Notes under the pieces: model-generated | Told to the model about the DNA's origin: nothing | Databases searched by the model: none | What the model saw: the letters and a program-made list of their open reading frames with translations, nothing else | Position numbers and translations under genes: made by a program | Shown here: one piece after another, positions 31,427-40,785 of the stretch | How positions within the stretch are numbered: the stretch's first letter is position 1 | Layout: each line of letters opens with the position of its first letter | Source: Chloroflexota bacterium | GTDB taxonomy: Bacteria; Chloroflexota; Anaerolineae; Anaerolineales; DRMV01 | Assembly (NCBI GenBank): GCA_011322445.1 | Contig: DRMV01000008.1 | Coordinates: 1-64,000 of the forward strand | Direction: 5' to 3' | DNA: 64,000 bases

Positions 31427-34400
31427 CGCCCTCTTCCAAACCCTGCAAGAAGAAACTGCCGAAGCCGAGGCGCTTCACATTGCTCCCGAGCGCATTGAGG
31501 GGTGGGGTTGGCAGAGCGACGCGGCAGGGCGCTACCAGGCCTGTGACGAAAGCATCACCTCCCTCTTGGGCTACCCGCGTGAAGCGCTCTTAGGGCAGGC
31601 CATTGACCGCTTTGCCCTTGAGACTGCCTCTCAAGAAGCCGTCCGCCGCGCCCTGAACGCCGGCGACTTTCCCGCCGAGGTGCCGGTTATTCTGCGAGAT
31701 GCCCACGGCCAAAGCCGTGCGGCGTTGTTCTACATCGTCAAACAAACACCCGAGGGCGGCTTTCAAGGCTTTGTGCGCCTGCAAACCGATGGGGGCATGC
31801 CCACCGAACCCCTGACGCCGCTTCCCCAACCCGCCGCGGCGCTGACCCTCGGCGAGATCTTCCCCAAAGGGTTACGCACCGACGGCCAAAAGGTACTACC
31901 GGCAGAGCGCTCCCTGACACCAGTCGGCATGCGCGCCCTGCAAGCCCGGCAACCCATCGCGACCAGCAGCCCCGAAGGCGCTGCACTGGCCGTGCCGCTG
32001 GAAGTCCCGCCCAAAACCGCCCTGCTGGAAGCCCTCGACCCTTCCCCCGACCGCACCTGGACGCCTGATGAAGAGCGGCTGGTCGAACAAGTCGCCGAAC
32101 AGCTGGCCCTCGCGCTGGAAAACGCCCAACTTTTCCAATCGGCCCAACGCCGCGCGGCTGAATTGGAAACCCTGCACCAGATGGCAACGGCCATCAACCG
32201 CTCGCTGGACCTCGACGAAATTTACCACGAGGTGCTCCAACAGTTGCAAAGCCTGGTGCATGTCGACGCAGGGCTCATTACCCAACCCATCGAAGGCGAC
32301 GACGAATATCTGCAACTGGTGGCCCATTGGAATCTTCCCCCCGAACTGGTTGAACGGTTAGAAAAGAACAAAATCGCCATTCAACGCAGTTGCTGCGGCC
32401 TCACTTACCAGAAGCGCGAGATCGTCGTGCTTTCCGACCTCGAACTCGCGCACGAAGGCGCCCCCGAGATCGGCATGGTGCCCCGCCAGTTCGGCTTCCA
32501 TTCATACATGGGCGCGCCTTTGATTTACCAGGACCAGGTGCTGGGCACACTGTGCCTCTTCCGCCGCAACGTCCACGAAGCGACCGAGCACGAAAAACGG
32601 CTTCTGAGCACAATTGCCAACCAAGTGGCCTCTGCCGCAGCCAACGCCCGCCTTTTCCAGCAAACGAAAGACGCGCTGGAAACCACCGAAAGCCTTTACG
32701 AAGCCACCGCGACTTTCAACGCGGCAACATCCTACGAAGACATCCTGAAGGCTATCCACGCTCACGTGGGGGCACATGCGCGTATCATTACCCTGGGTGC
32801 ATTCTCCAAACCTTGGGTCGACGATAACAACCCACCAGAGTGGATTACTCCTCTAGCCTATTGGAGCAACCTTAAAGCACGGGAAGTTGACCCCGATATA
32901 CTTCACCAATTAGCAAACTACAAGTTTCCCCTATCTGACTACCCTGACCTCCAGGAAATTCGCAACGGACGATTCATCGAAGACATTGAAAAATGGGAAA
33001 GCGCTACACCTCAAACGCGCTACATCTACACTGACCTACTAAAGTCTAAAGCAACAGCCTTTTTACCCCTCTATGTAGGTGGAGAGTGGTTTGGCGTCCT
33101 CAACATCATTTACGATGACCATGTTGAGTTCAGTCACGCCTACCGACAATTTCTTGGCGCGTTGGCAAGCCAGGCCAGTATCGCTATCCAAAACTTACGC
33201 TCACTGGAAGCCATCCACCAGCGCACTGAAGAAACCAAAGCCCTTTACCAAGCCACTGCCCAATTCAACGCGGCCACTTCCTACGATGACATCGTCCAAA
33301 CCCTTCAGGAAGTGCTTCAGCAGCCCCTCAGCCTGGTGGTGCTGGGGTTGTTCAACCGCCCCTGGACCAAAGACGATGAGCCTGAGATCATCGAGCCGGT
33401 TGCTTATTGGGCTGCGCCCCACATCCCTCCTGAAGTCGCCGCGGAACTGCAAAAGCCCTACCCCATTGAGCACTTCCCGGTCATCCGCCAGCTCTCGCCC
33501 GACAAGCCACTGATCATCCCCGACACCTCCGACAACCCGCCGTGGGATGCCAACACCCACCACGTTTACGCCGAAGTGCTGGGGGGGAAAGCCGCGGCGT
33601 TCATTCCCCTGGAAGTCAGCGGCCGCTGGATTGGTTTCCTGAACCTGCTTTACAGCGAACCTGTGCACTTCGACCAGGCCACGCACCAACGCATCCGAGC
33701 CCTGGTGACCCAGGCAGGCATCGCGGTAGAAACCCTGCGGGCGCTGGACACCATCCGCCAGCGCAGTGAAGAAACCGAAGCCCTTTACAGAGCCACCGCC
33801 GCCTTCAACACCGCCACAACTTACCAGGACGTCTTGCAAACCCTTCACGACCACATCGGCGAGCACGTTCACACCGTCATCATCAGCATGTTCAACCGCC
33901 CCTGGGATGACGAACACACTCCCGAATGGGTCTACCCGCTGGGCTACCACACCAGCAGCGACATTCCACCCGACTTACTCGAAACGCTGGCTTCTCAACG
34001 CTACCCTATCGAAAGTTTCCCAACGATTCGGCACATTCGAGAAGGGCTGTTCATTCCCGATACCTCCAAACGGGCTGAGTGGAATGAAGCCACGCGCGTG
34101 CTGTATGCAGACCAACTGCACGCCCGGGCCATCGCCTTTGTTCCCATGCACCTGGGCGGTCGCTGGATTGGCTTCCTGAACGTGCTCTACGACCAGCCCA
34201 TGACGTTCACGCCACGTGAGCGGCAATTCGTGCAAACGCTGACCAGCCAGGCTGGCGTTGCCATTGAAAACCTGCGTTCCCTTGAAACCATCCAAAAACG
34301 CAGCAAGGAAACCGAGACCCTCTACCAACTGGCCGCCCGCCTCAACGAAACCAGCAGTTACCAGGACATCGTAAACGCCCTTCACGACCTCACCCCGTTG

Positions 34401-36857
34401 GGCGAAGGCGCCAGCAACATCTCCCTGAATGTCTTCAGCAAACCCTGGCAGGACCCCGACGACATTCCCCAGTGGGTTAGCGTGATGGCACGGTGGAGCA
34501 AACTGCCGTCCGACGCCCTGCTTCCTCGTTACCCCTTGGCACAATTCCCAGCGGCGCGCTTGCTGAGCCCCTCAGAGCCGCTGGTGATTGCTGACGTCGC
34601 CAACGACCCGCGGTTAGACGAACAGACACGCGCCCTTTACGCCCAACAATTTCGCGCCGCCAGCACAGTTTTTTACCCCCTGGTGGCTGCTGGTCAATGG
34701 CTGGGCTACGTCAACGCCATTTACGGCCAGCAGCGCGAGTTTGCCGAAGACGAACTCCGCCTGATTTCCGCGGCCGTCTCGCAAGCCGCTGTGGCCTACC
34801 AGAACCTGCACCGCTACGAAACCACCCAGAAATACGCTCAGGACCTGGAAACGGCCGCCCTCACGGCCAGCGAAATCGCTGCCGCCAGCCAGGATATGGA
34901 AGCCTTGCTCAGCCATTCGGTAGAACTCATCCGCGAACGCTTCGGGTTCTACCACGCTTCGGTATTCCTCATCGATGAAAGCGGGTCCTACGCGGTGGTG
35001 CGGGCTTCCACGGGCAAGGCGGGCGAAGAGATGCTCCAACGCCACCACCGCTTAGCCATCGGCCACCGCTCGACCGTGGGGCAGGCGGCCGCCCGGCGCG
35101 AACCGGTCATCCTCAACAATGTCCTCCAAAGCGACATCCACCGCCCCAACCCACTCTTGCCTGACACGCGGGCCGAGGCAGCCATCCCCCTGATTGCAGG
35201 CGAGCGGCTCATCGGCGTGTTAGACGTGCAAGCCACCGAAATCAATGCCTTCACCGAAGATAGCGTCCGCATGCTCCAACTGTTGGCCACCCAACTGGCC
35301 GTCGCCATCGAAAACGCCCAGGCCTACGAACTGGAACGCCAGGCCCTGGAAGAAATGCGGCGCGCCGACGAACTCAAGAGCCAGTTCCTCGCCAACATGA
35401 GCCACGAGCTCCGCACCCCGCTCAACTCGATCATCGGCTTCTCGCGTGTCATCCTCAAAGGCATCGACGGCCCTATCACCGACCTGCAACAACAAGACCT
35501 CACCGCCATCTACAACGCCGGTCAACACCTGCTGGGCCTGATCAACGACATCCTCGACCTCTCTAAAATCGAGGCGGGCAAAATGGAACTTGCCTTCGAG
35601 GAAGTCGACATTGGCGACCTAGTCAACAGCGTCATGTCCACAGCCGTGGGCCTGGTCAAAGACAAACCGGTGGAACTGGTCAAAGAGATTCAGCCCGACC
35701 TCCCCATCATCCACGCCGACCCCATCCGGGTGCGGCAGGTGCTTCTCAACCTGGTTTCCAACGCGGCCAAATTCACCGAAAACGGCTACATCAAGGTCTT
35801 CGCCCGCCTGCAAAAAGGGCCTCACGGGCTGGAAGAAGTGCTCATCGGCGTGGAAGACACCGGCCCCGGCATTTCCAAAGAAGACCAGGAAAAACTCTTC
35901 AAACCGTTCTCGCAAGTCGATGCTTCGCTCACCCGCAAAACCGGCGGCACGGGCCTGGGGCTCTCGATTTCCCGCAACCTGGTCGAGATGCACGGCGGGC
36001 GCATTTGGGTCGAATCTGAAGTAGGCAAAGGCTCTACCTTCTATTTCACCTTGCCGCTCATCCAGGCCGGCACTTCGGACGAAGAAAGCGAGCGCATCAT
36101 TCTCGCCATTGACGACGACACCAACGTCATCCACCTCTACCAGCGCTACCTCACGCCGGAAGGCTACCGCGTGGTCCCGCTTACCGACCCCAACATGGCC
36201 GTCGCACGGGCGCGCGAACTCAAGCCCGTCGCCATTCTGCTGGATATCATGATGCCGGGCCGCGATGGCTGGCAAGTGTTGCAAGACCTGAAAACCCACG
36301 AGGCCACCAAGCACATTCCTGTCATCATCGCCAGCATCGTCGACGAGCGAGAAAAGGGCTTCAGCCTGGGCGCGGCCGAATATCTGGTCAAACCCATTCT
36401 GGAAGAAGACCTCAAACGCGCGCTGAAAACGCTGGACCCGGATGGGCAGGTCAAAGAAGTGCTCATCGTGGAAGACGACACTTCAGATCGCTACCTGATC
36501 ACCCGCCTGCTGGAAGAAATCGGCTCCTACACCATTCGCACCGCGGAAACAGGCCAGGAAGCGTTAGAGCAAATTCGGGAACGCCGCCCAGACGCCATCG
36601 TTCTGGATCTGCTCCTCCCTGAAATGGATGGCTTCGCCGTCCTGGAAGCCATTCGCGGCACCGCCGAGTGGCAAGACATCCCCGTGGTGATTTTCACAGC
36701 CGCCGAACTGTCGGCTGGGGACCTGGCCCGCCTGCGGGCGGCATCGCAGGCCCTGCTCAAGAAAGGCGCTTTGGGCACTGACGAACTGCTCCAACGCCTG
36801 CGCCAGGTGCTTCAGAAAGTCGGCCCCGCTGCGCCACCCCCTGAGCAAGACGCGTAA
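31392..36857 (+). CDS. Giant hybrid histidine kinase: PAS, GAF repeats, kinase, two receivers
   Basis: 1821 residues from ATG 31392, no membrane segment. A PAS-like domain (about 38-140), a short GAF, then about four tandem GAF-type repeats of roughly 195 residues, each opening with E-T-x-x-LY-x-A/L-x-x-FN-x-x-(S/T)-Y-x-D and holding a central (F/N)-(R/K)-PW motif, then a GAF of the GFYHASVFLIDESG type. The kinase core has the H box NMSHELRTPL (H1338), N box NLVSNAAKF, and G boxes DTGPGIS and GTGLGLSIS. Two receivers follow with D1618 and D1739. It is probably the phosphorelay hub for the three kinase-less sensors and two receivers. Bases 32770-33200 have lower GC and different codon use than the rest. 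Confidence 0.92.
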   Translation: MSKKKAFEKRLDALFQTLQEETAEAEALHIAPERIEGWGWQSDAAGRYQACDESITSLLGYPREALLGQAIDRFALETASQEAVRRALNAGDFPAEVPVILRDAHGQSRAALFYIVKQTPEGGFQGFVRLQTDGGMPTEPLTPLPQPAAALTLGEIFPKGLRTDGQKVLPAERSLTPVGMRALQARQPIATSSPEGAALAVPLEVPPKTALLEALDPSPDRTWTPDEERLVEQVAEQLALALENAQLFQSAQRRAAELETLHQMATAINRSLDLDEIYHEVLQQLQSLVHVDAGLITQPIEGDDEYLQLVAHWNLPPELVERLEKNKIAIQRSCCGLTYQKREIVVLSDLELAHEGAPEIGMVPRQFGFHSYMGAPLIYQDQVLGTLCLFRRNVHEATEHEKRLLSTIANQVASAAANARLFQQTKDALETTESLYEATATFNAATSYEDILKAIHAHVGAHARIITLGAFSKPWVDDNNPPEWITPLAYWSNLKAREVDPDILHQLANYKFPLSDYPDLQEIRNGRFIEDIEKWESATPQTRYIYTDLLKSKATAFLPLYVGGEWFGVLNIIYDDHVEFSHAYRQFLGALASQASIAIQNLRSLEAIHQRTEETKALYQATAQFNAATSYDDIVQTLQEVLQQPLSLVVLGLFNRPWTKDDEPEIIEPVAYWAAPHIPPEVAAELQKPYPIEHFPVIRQLSPDKPLIIPDTSDNPPWDANTHHVYAEVLGGKAAAFIPLEVSGRWIGFLNLLYSEPVHFDQATHQRIRALVTQAGIAVETLRALDTIRQRSEETEALYRATAAFNTATTYQDVLQTLHDHIGEHVHTVIISMFNRPWDDEHTPEWVYPLGYHTSSDIPPDLLETLASQRYPIESFPTIRHIREGLFIPDTSKRAEWNEATRVLYADQLHARAIAFVPMHLGGRWIGFLNVLYDQPMTFTPRERQFVQTLTSQAGVAIENLRSLETIQKRSKETETLYQLAARLNETSSYQDIVNALHDLTPLGEGASNISLNVFSKPWQDPDDIPQWVSVMARWSKLPSDALLPRYPLAQFPAARLLSPSEPLVIADVANDPRLDEQTRALYAQQFRAASTVFYPLVAAGQWLGYVNAIYGQQREFAEDELRLISAAVSQAAVAYQNLHRYETTQKYAQDLETAALTASEIAAASQDMEALLSHSVELIRERFGFYHASVFLIDESGSYAVVRASTGKAGEEMLQRHHRLAIGHRSTVGQAAARREPVILNNVLQSDIHRPNPLLPDTRAEAAIPLIAGERLIGVLDVQATEINAFTEDSVRMLQLLATQLAVAIENAQAYELERQALEEMRRADELKSQFLANMSHELRTPLNSIIGFSRVILKGIDGPITDLQQQDLTAIYNAGQHLLGLINDILDLSKIEAGKMELAFEEVDIGDLVNSVMSTAVGLVKDKPVELVKEIQPDLPIIHADPIRVRQVLLNLVSNAAKFTENGYIKVFARLQKGPHGLEEVLIGVEDTGPGISKEDQEKLFKPFSQVDASLTRKTGGTGLGLSISRNLVEMHGGRIWVESEVGKGSTFYFTLPLIQAGTSDEESERIILAIDDDTNVIHLYQRYLTPEGYRVVPLTDPNMAVARARELKPVAILLDIMMPGRDGWQVLQDLKTHEATKHIPVIIASIVDEREKGFSLGAAEYLVKPILEEDLKRALKTLDPDGQVKEVLIVEDDTSDRYLITRLLEEIGSYTIRTAETGQEALEQIRERRPDAIVLDLLLPEMDGFAVLEAIRGTAEWQDIPVVIFTAAELSAGDLARLRAASQALLKKGALGTDELLQRLRQVLQKVGPAAPPPEQDA

Positions 36858-36868
36858 CCGTGACCTCA

Positions 36869-36898
36869 CCAAAAACGGCGGCGCACCGCCGTTTTTGG
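36869..36898 (+). terminator. Strong hairpin terminator after hybrid kinase
   Basis: A 13-bp perfect stem (CCAAAAACGGCGG and complement, loop of 4) with A and T tracts on both sides, able to act in both directions. It separates the hybrid kinase from the threonine synthase fusion, which starts only 20 bases later. Confidence 0.85.
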
Positions 36899-36917
36899 TC
36901 TTTATGGAAGTTTCACC

Positions 36918-38591
36918 ATGAACACCGAATTCATCACCGAATGCCTCGACTGCGGCCATCAACAACCCTTTGCCCCCCTCGACACCCGCTGCGAAAAGTG
37001 CGGCAGCGAGTGGATGGTGGCGCGCTACGATTACGACACCCTCGCCACCACCTTGCCAGCCGTCTGGCCTTCCCGCCCCTTCGACCTCTGGCGCTACCAC
37101 GAACTGCTACCTGTCAGCGCCCCTCGCCCCGAAATCTCGATGGGCGAAGGCGGCACGCCCTTGCTTCCCCTCAATCGCCTGGGGATGATGCTCAAACTGC
37201 CCCACATCTACTTCAAAGACGAGCGTCAAAACCCCACCTCTTCGTTCAAAGACCGTCAGGCCGCCGTAACCATCGCCGTGCTCAAAGAAGCCGGGCTGAC
37301 CGAAATGGTCGTCGCATCCACCGGGAACGTCGCCATTGCCTACGCGGCTTATGCCGCCCGGGCAGGCATCAAACTCTGGGCTTTCGTCACCAGCCTGGTG
37401 CCGGCAGAGAAGATGCGCGAAATTGCCATTTATGGCGCTCAGGTCATCAAAGTCGGCGGCACTTACGATGAAACCAAGCACGTGGCTGCCGAGTTTGCCA
37501 AACAACGCGGCCTCTATCTGGATAAAGGCGCCCGCTCTCTGCCCACCGTCGAATCGATGAAAACGCTGGCCTTCGAAATCAGCGAACAGATCACCGACAT
37601 CCTCGGCGCGCCGGGCACCGGCTTCCCGTGGCGCACCCCCGACTGGTTCGTCCAGGCGGTCAGCGGGGCATTGGGGCCGCTGGGCGTCCAAAAAGCCTAC
37701 GACGAACTGCAACAACTGGGGTTTGTCTCTCGCGCCCCCAAAATGGCGCTCATTCAAAGCGAAGGCTGCGCGCCCATGGCACACGCCTGGAAACAAAACC
37801 GGCCTGTGGCCGAGCCTGTCCGCCTGCCGCGCACCCACATTGCCACCCTGGCCACCGGCGACCCCGGGCGGGTTTACACCCTGATTTACGACGCCCTCAA
37901 AACCCACGGCGGCACCGTCACCAGCGTGAGCGACGAAGAAGCCTTTCGCGCCATGCACATCCTCGCCAAAATGGAAGGCCTGTCCGTCGAGCCAGCCACG
38001 GCAGTGGCCGTGGCCGGAGTCATCCGCCTGGCGCGGGAAGGCATCATCCGCCCTGACGAAGTAGTGGTCATCAACGGCACGGGGCACACCATGCCGATCG
38101 AATCGCACATTCTCGGCAAACGGTGGGTCAAGAACGTCGACCTGCCCCACGCCGAAGCCTCGGAGACCGCGCCGCCCACCGAAGGGCTGCAAGCCGCCCT
38201 CAACACCCTGGTTTCCCGCGAAGTCCCCCACATTGCCATCGTGGACGACCATGAACCGGCTCGCATCTTGCTGCGCCGCGTGCTACAATCGTTGGGGGAA
38301 TTCACCATCTCAGAAGCCAGCAACGGCACCGAGGCGATTGCGCTGGCCCGCAAGGAACACCCCGACCTCATCTTGCTCGATTTGATGATGCCGGGAACCG
38401 ATGGCTTCGAGGTCATTGAAACCTTGCGCACCGACCCAACCACCCACAACATCCCCATCATCGCCGTCACCGCAAAAGCCCTGACCCCCGAGGAACAACA
38501 CCGCCTAAGTGGGCAAATCGAAAAGCTCCTCCAAAAGGGGGAGTTCCTAACCGACGAGTTGCTGGATGAAATTCGGGCTTTATTGGGGTAA
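36918..38591 (+). CDS. thrC: Threonine synthase fused to a C-terminal receiver domain
   Basis: 557 residues in one frame. Residues 1-35 form a zinc ribbon (C9, C12, C25, C28). Residues 70-405 are a fold-type II PLP enzyme with GEGGTPL, the PLP lysine K111 in NPTSSFKDRQ, and GTGHTMP near the end, the pattern of threonine synthase (O-phosphohomoserine to threonine). Residues 437-555 are a complete receiver with D443/D444, phospho-acceptor D488 (LLDLMMPG), T518 and K540. The receiver's end (KLLQKGEFLTDELLDEIRALL) resembles the last receiver of the hybrid kinase just upstream. Phosphorylation might control the enzyme or the enzyme domain may be a passenger; both are inference. Confidence 0.88.
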   Translation: MNTEFITECLDCGHQQPFAPLDTRCEKCGSEWMVARYDYDTLATTLPAVWPSRPFDLWRYHELLPVSAPRPEISMGEGGTPLLPLNRLGMMLKLPHIYFKDERQNPTSSFKDRQAAVTIAVLKEAGLTEMVVASTGNVAIAYAAYAARAGIKLWAFVTSLVPAEKMREIAIYGAQVIKVGGTYDETKHVAAEFAKQRGLYLDKGARSLPTVESMKTLAFEISEQITDILGAPGTGFPWRTPDWFVQAVSGALGPLGVQKAYDELQQLGFVSRAPKMALIQSEGCAPMAHAWKQNRPVAEPVRLPRTHIATLATGDPGRVYTLIYDALKTHGGTVTSVSDEEAFRAMHILAKMEGLSVEPATAVAVAGVIRLAREGIIRPDEVVVINGTGHTMPIESHILGKRWVKNVDLPHAEASETAPPTEGLQAALNTLVSREVPHIAIVDDHEPARILLRRVLQSLGEFTISEASNGTEAIALARKEHPDLILLDLMMPGTDGFEVIETLRTDPTTHNIPIIAVTAKALTPEEQHRLSGQIEKLLQKGEFLTDELLDEIRALLG

Positions 38592-38638
38592 ACGCCCCGT
38601 TTTGACCTGCAGCAACCGAGAGCGTAAGGCTTAACCTT

Positions 38639-39565
38639 ATGAAACACGCGCGGCGGGGACTTCGTGCGGCGGTGCTCTCTGCCCTCTTCCTGGGCATGGC
38701 ACCCATTTTCGGCAAGCAGGCTATCCTGGCCGGCTTGCCTCCCCTCGCGGTGGTGGCCCTGCGCACCGTGTTCGCCGCGCTGCTCCTCTTCTTCATCCTC
38801 CTGATTTTCAAACGGCCTTTCTTGCACGTTTACTCCTTAGGGCTCATTGGTTGTTTGCTGGCCGGCGCGATCAACGGCATCGGCTCACTTTTCTATTACA
38901 GCGCCCTTGGCCGAATTGACGCCGGCATTGGGCAGTTGCTCTATTCGCTGTACCCGCTTTTCGTGGCCCTGTGGCTTTGGTTAGATAAACAGCCCCCCAC
39001 CCGGCTCACCCTGGTGCGGTTGGCTCTGGCCGTACCAGCCGTAGCGCTGCTGACCCTCGGCGGCGCTCACCATCTCGACCCCCTCGGCATGGGGATGATG
39101 CTTCTGGCCTCCGCGCTGTACGCGCTGCACATTCCGGTCAACCAGCGCGTGCTGTTCGACGTGCCAGCACCCACCGTAACCCTTTACACCTTGCTGGCAA
39201 TGAGTGGGGTGGTCGTCCCGGCATTCCTGATTCTGGGGCCGGTGCAATTTCCTTACAGCGCCGCTACGTGGGAACCCGTGATAGGCCTTACGCTGGTGAC
39301 CTTCTTCTCGCGCCTCACCCTCTTCCTCGGCGTGAAACACATCGGCGGCATGCAAACCGCCCTGCTGGGGTTAGGAGAACTGCTGGTCACGCTGGCGCTT
39401 TCCCATTGGTGGCTGCACGAAAGCCTGACTTCAACCCAATGGGCTGGCGCCATTATCCTGGGCGTGATTTTATTACTGGCAGGCATAGACCAACCCGCCG
39501 CCCCCACCCGCACCCATCCCGGCGGCGGGTGGCTCAGCTGGCTGCGGCCGCGTGGCCTGGCATAA
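38639..39565 (+). CDS. EamA/DMT-family exporter
   Basis: 308 residues, about ten membrane helices in two five-helix halves (LFLGMAPIFGKQAILAGLPP begins the first), matching the EamA drug/metabolite transporter family. These move small metabolites such as amino acids; the substrate is not predictable. Its position after threonine synthase could suggest amino-acid export, but a 47-base gap and lack of other evidence leave this open. The C-terminus is Pro/Gly rich. Confidence 0.85.
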   Translation: MKHARRGLRAAVLSALFLGMAPIFGKQAILAGLPPLAVVALRTVFAALLLFFILLIFKRPFLHVYSLGLIGCLLAGAINGIGSLFYYSALGRIDAGIGQLLYSLYPLFVALWLWLDKQPPTRLTLVRLALAVPAVALLTLGGAHHLDPLGMGMMLLASALYALHIPVNQRVLFDVPAPTVTLYTLLAMSGVVVPAFLILGPVQFPYSAATWEPVIGLTLVTFFSRLTLFLGVKHIGGMQTALLGLGELLVTLALSHWWLHESLTSTQWAGAIILGVILLLAGIDQPAAPTRTHPGGGWLSWLRPRGLA

Positions 39566-39589
39566 GCCCCGGCACATGACATTGCACAC

Positions 39590-39618
39590 TTGACGGCAAA
39601 GCCCAAGGCGGCTACAAT
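39590..39618 (+). promoter_or_regulatory. Sigma70-like promoter of the flavin-uptake operon
   Basis: TTGACG (39590-39595), a 17-bp spacer and TACAAT (39613-39618). Transcription would start near 39625, about 25 bases before the FMN riboswitch. Confidence 0.8.
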
Positions 39619-39648
39619 CAAGGCGTAACTTCCACAATGGCATACTAC

Positions 39649-39779
39649 AACCTTCGGGGCAGGGTGAGCAGCCACGGCTGCAATTCCCGACCGGCGGTAA
39701 AAGCCCGCGAGCGCCGCACCAACGGCGCAGACCCGGTGTAATTCCGGGGCCGACGGTAAAGTCCGGATGGGAGAAGGTT
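39649..39779 (+). promoter_or_regulatory. FMN riboswitch (RFN element)
   Basis: Closing stem P1 is AACCTTC (39649-39655) with GAAGGTT (39773-39779). Between them the hallmark RFN segments appear in order: GGGGCAGGGTGA, ATTCCCGACCGGCGGTAAAAGCCCGCGA, ACCCGGTGTAATTCCGGGGCCGACGGTAAAGTCC (given here in short pieces) and GGATGGGAGAAGG. The aptamer binds FMN and normally shuts off riboflavin synthesis or uptake genes. It precedes an ABC permease gene, so that transporter is predicted to handle flavin. Confidence 0.96.
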
Positions 39780-39839
39780 GGCTGGCACGTTGCACTGCCG
39801 TGCAAGGTGCTGGTTTGCGTGCTTCTGGCGCGCCCCGTG

Positions 39840-39877
39840 CCCCGAAAACGCACCTGCCGTTTTCGGGGATTTTCGTT
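39840..39877 (+). terminator. Riboswitch expression-platform terminator
   Basis: CCCCGAAAACG pairs with CGTTTTCGGGG (39858-39868), followed by ATTTTCGTT. It lies about 60 bases after the aptamer and is the expected FMN-controlled terminator. Confidence 0.75.
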
Positions 39878-39912
39878 CTGCGGCGGCGCGCGCCCGCGCC
39901 ACGTACCTCTCC

Positions 39913-39940
39913 CGCCCCGTCGCCACGGGGCGTTTGCTTT
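39913..39940 (+). terminator. Second leader terminator
   Basis: CGCCCCGT / ACGGGGCG stem with loop CGCC, followed by TTTGCTTTT, only 27 bases before the permease start. It forms a tandem pair with the terminator at 39840. Confidence 0.6.
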
Positions 39941-39966
39941 TCCCCGCCCCTTGCGAGGATGCGCTC

Positions 39967-40785
39967 ATGAATCTGGCCCACACCCGCCGCATGGTTTTCC
40001 GCACAGCCCGCCGCAGCCACCGCCGCATACGCCACACTTTCCTTTCCGTGGCCGTGGCGCTGCTGTTGTGGTGGGGATTGGTGCGTCTACTCAACCTGCC
40101 GGAATTCCTGCTCCCCACCCCGTGGGAAGTGGCCGTGCGCGGGTGGCAGGCCCTGCAAGATGGCACCCTTTTGCACCACACCTGGATTACCCTGCAAGAG
40201 GTGCTCTCTGGCCTGGCATTAGGGGCGGGAAGCGCCACCCTGCTGGGCTACGCGCTGGCAAAATCGCGCACCTTAGAACGCCTGCTCGCGCCTTACCTGG
40301 TCGCGAGCCAATCGGTGCCCGTTGTCGCCATCGCCCCGCTGCTCATCATCTGGTTTGGCACCGGCCTGCTGGCAAAAACGCTGATCTGCGCCCTCATCGT
40401 GTTCTTCCCGGTGCTGGTGAACACCGTGGTAGGCATTCGCAGCGTGCCCGAAGAGCTCCGCGACCTGCTCCACTCGTTAGATGCAACGCCGTGGCAGGTC
40501 ATCCGCTATCTGGAAATCCCCGCGGCCATGCCGGTGTTCCTGGGCGGCCTGCGCATCGGGGCTACTCTCTCGGTCATCGGTGCGGTAGTCGGTGAATTCG
40601 TCGCTGCCGACAGCGGCCTGGGCTTCCTCATCAACCTGGCACGCGGCCGCTACGATACACCGCTGGTCTTCGTTGCCGTTTTCACCCTTATTGGCCTTGC
40701 CCTGGCCCTTTACGGCGGTGTGCTCGCGCTGGAACGCCATTTTCTGGCCTGGCAAGCCCCTGCCGGGAAACCCCGCCGCTATTGA
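39967..40785 (+). CDS. ribX: Flavin ABC transporter permease (RibX-like)
   Basis: 272 residues from ATG 39967 with GAGGA seven bases upstream; earlier in-frame starts lie inside the riboswitch leader. Six membrane helices and the BPD_transp_1 EAA-type loop (VPEELRDLLHSLDATPWQVIRYLEIPAAM region) typical of the SsuC/TauC/ThiX group. Under an FMN riboswitch and followed by an NMT1-like binding protein and an ATPase, it matches the RibXY flavin uptake system described in Chloroflexi. The basic N-terminal extension (RRSHRRIRH) is cytoplasmic. Confidence 0.88.
   Translation: MNLAHTRRMVFRTARRSHRRIRHTFLSVAVALLLWWGLVRLLNLPEFLLPTPWEVAVRGWQALQDGTLLHHTWITLQEVLSGLALGAGSATLLGYALAKSRTLERLLAPYLVASQSVPVVAIAPLLIIWFGTGLLAKTLICALIVFFPVLVNTVVGIRSVPEELRDLLHSLDATPWQVIRYLEIPAAMPVFLGGLRIGATLSVIGAVVGEFVAADSGLGFLINLARGRYDTPLVFVAVFTLIGLALALYGGVLALERHFLAWQAPAGKPRRY

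Noticed and set aside
38639-39565. Flavin exporter or part of the FMN-regulated operon
   Set aside because: It lies upstream of the promoter and riboswitch, so it is not under FMN control; an EamA protein of unknown substrate.
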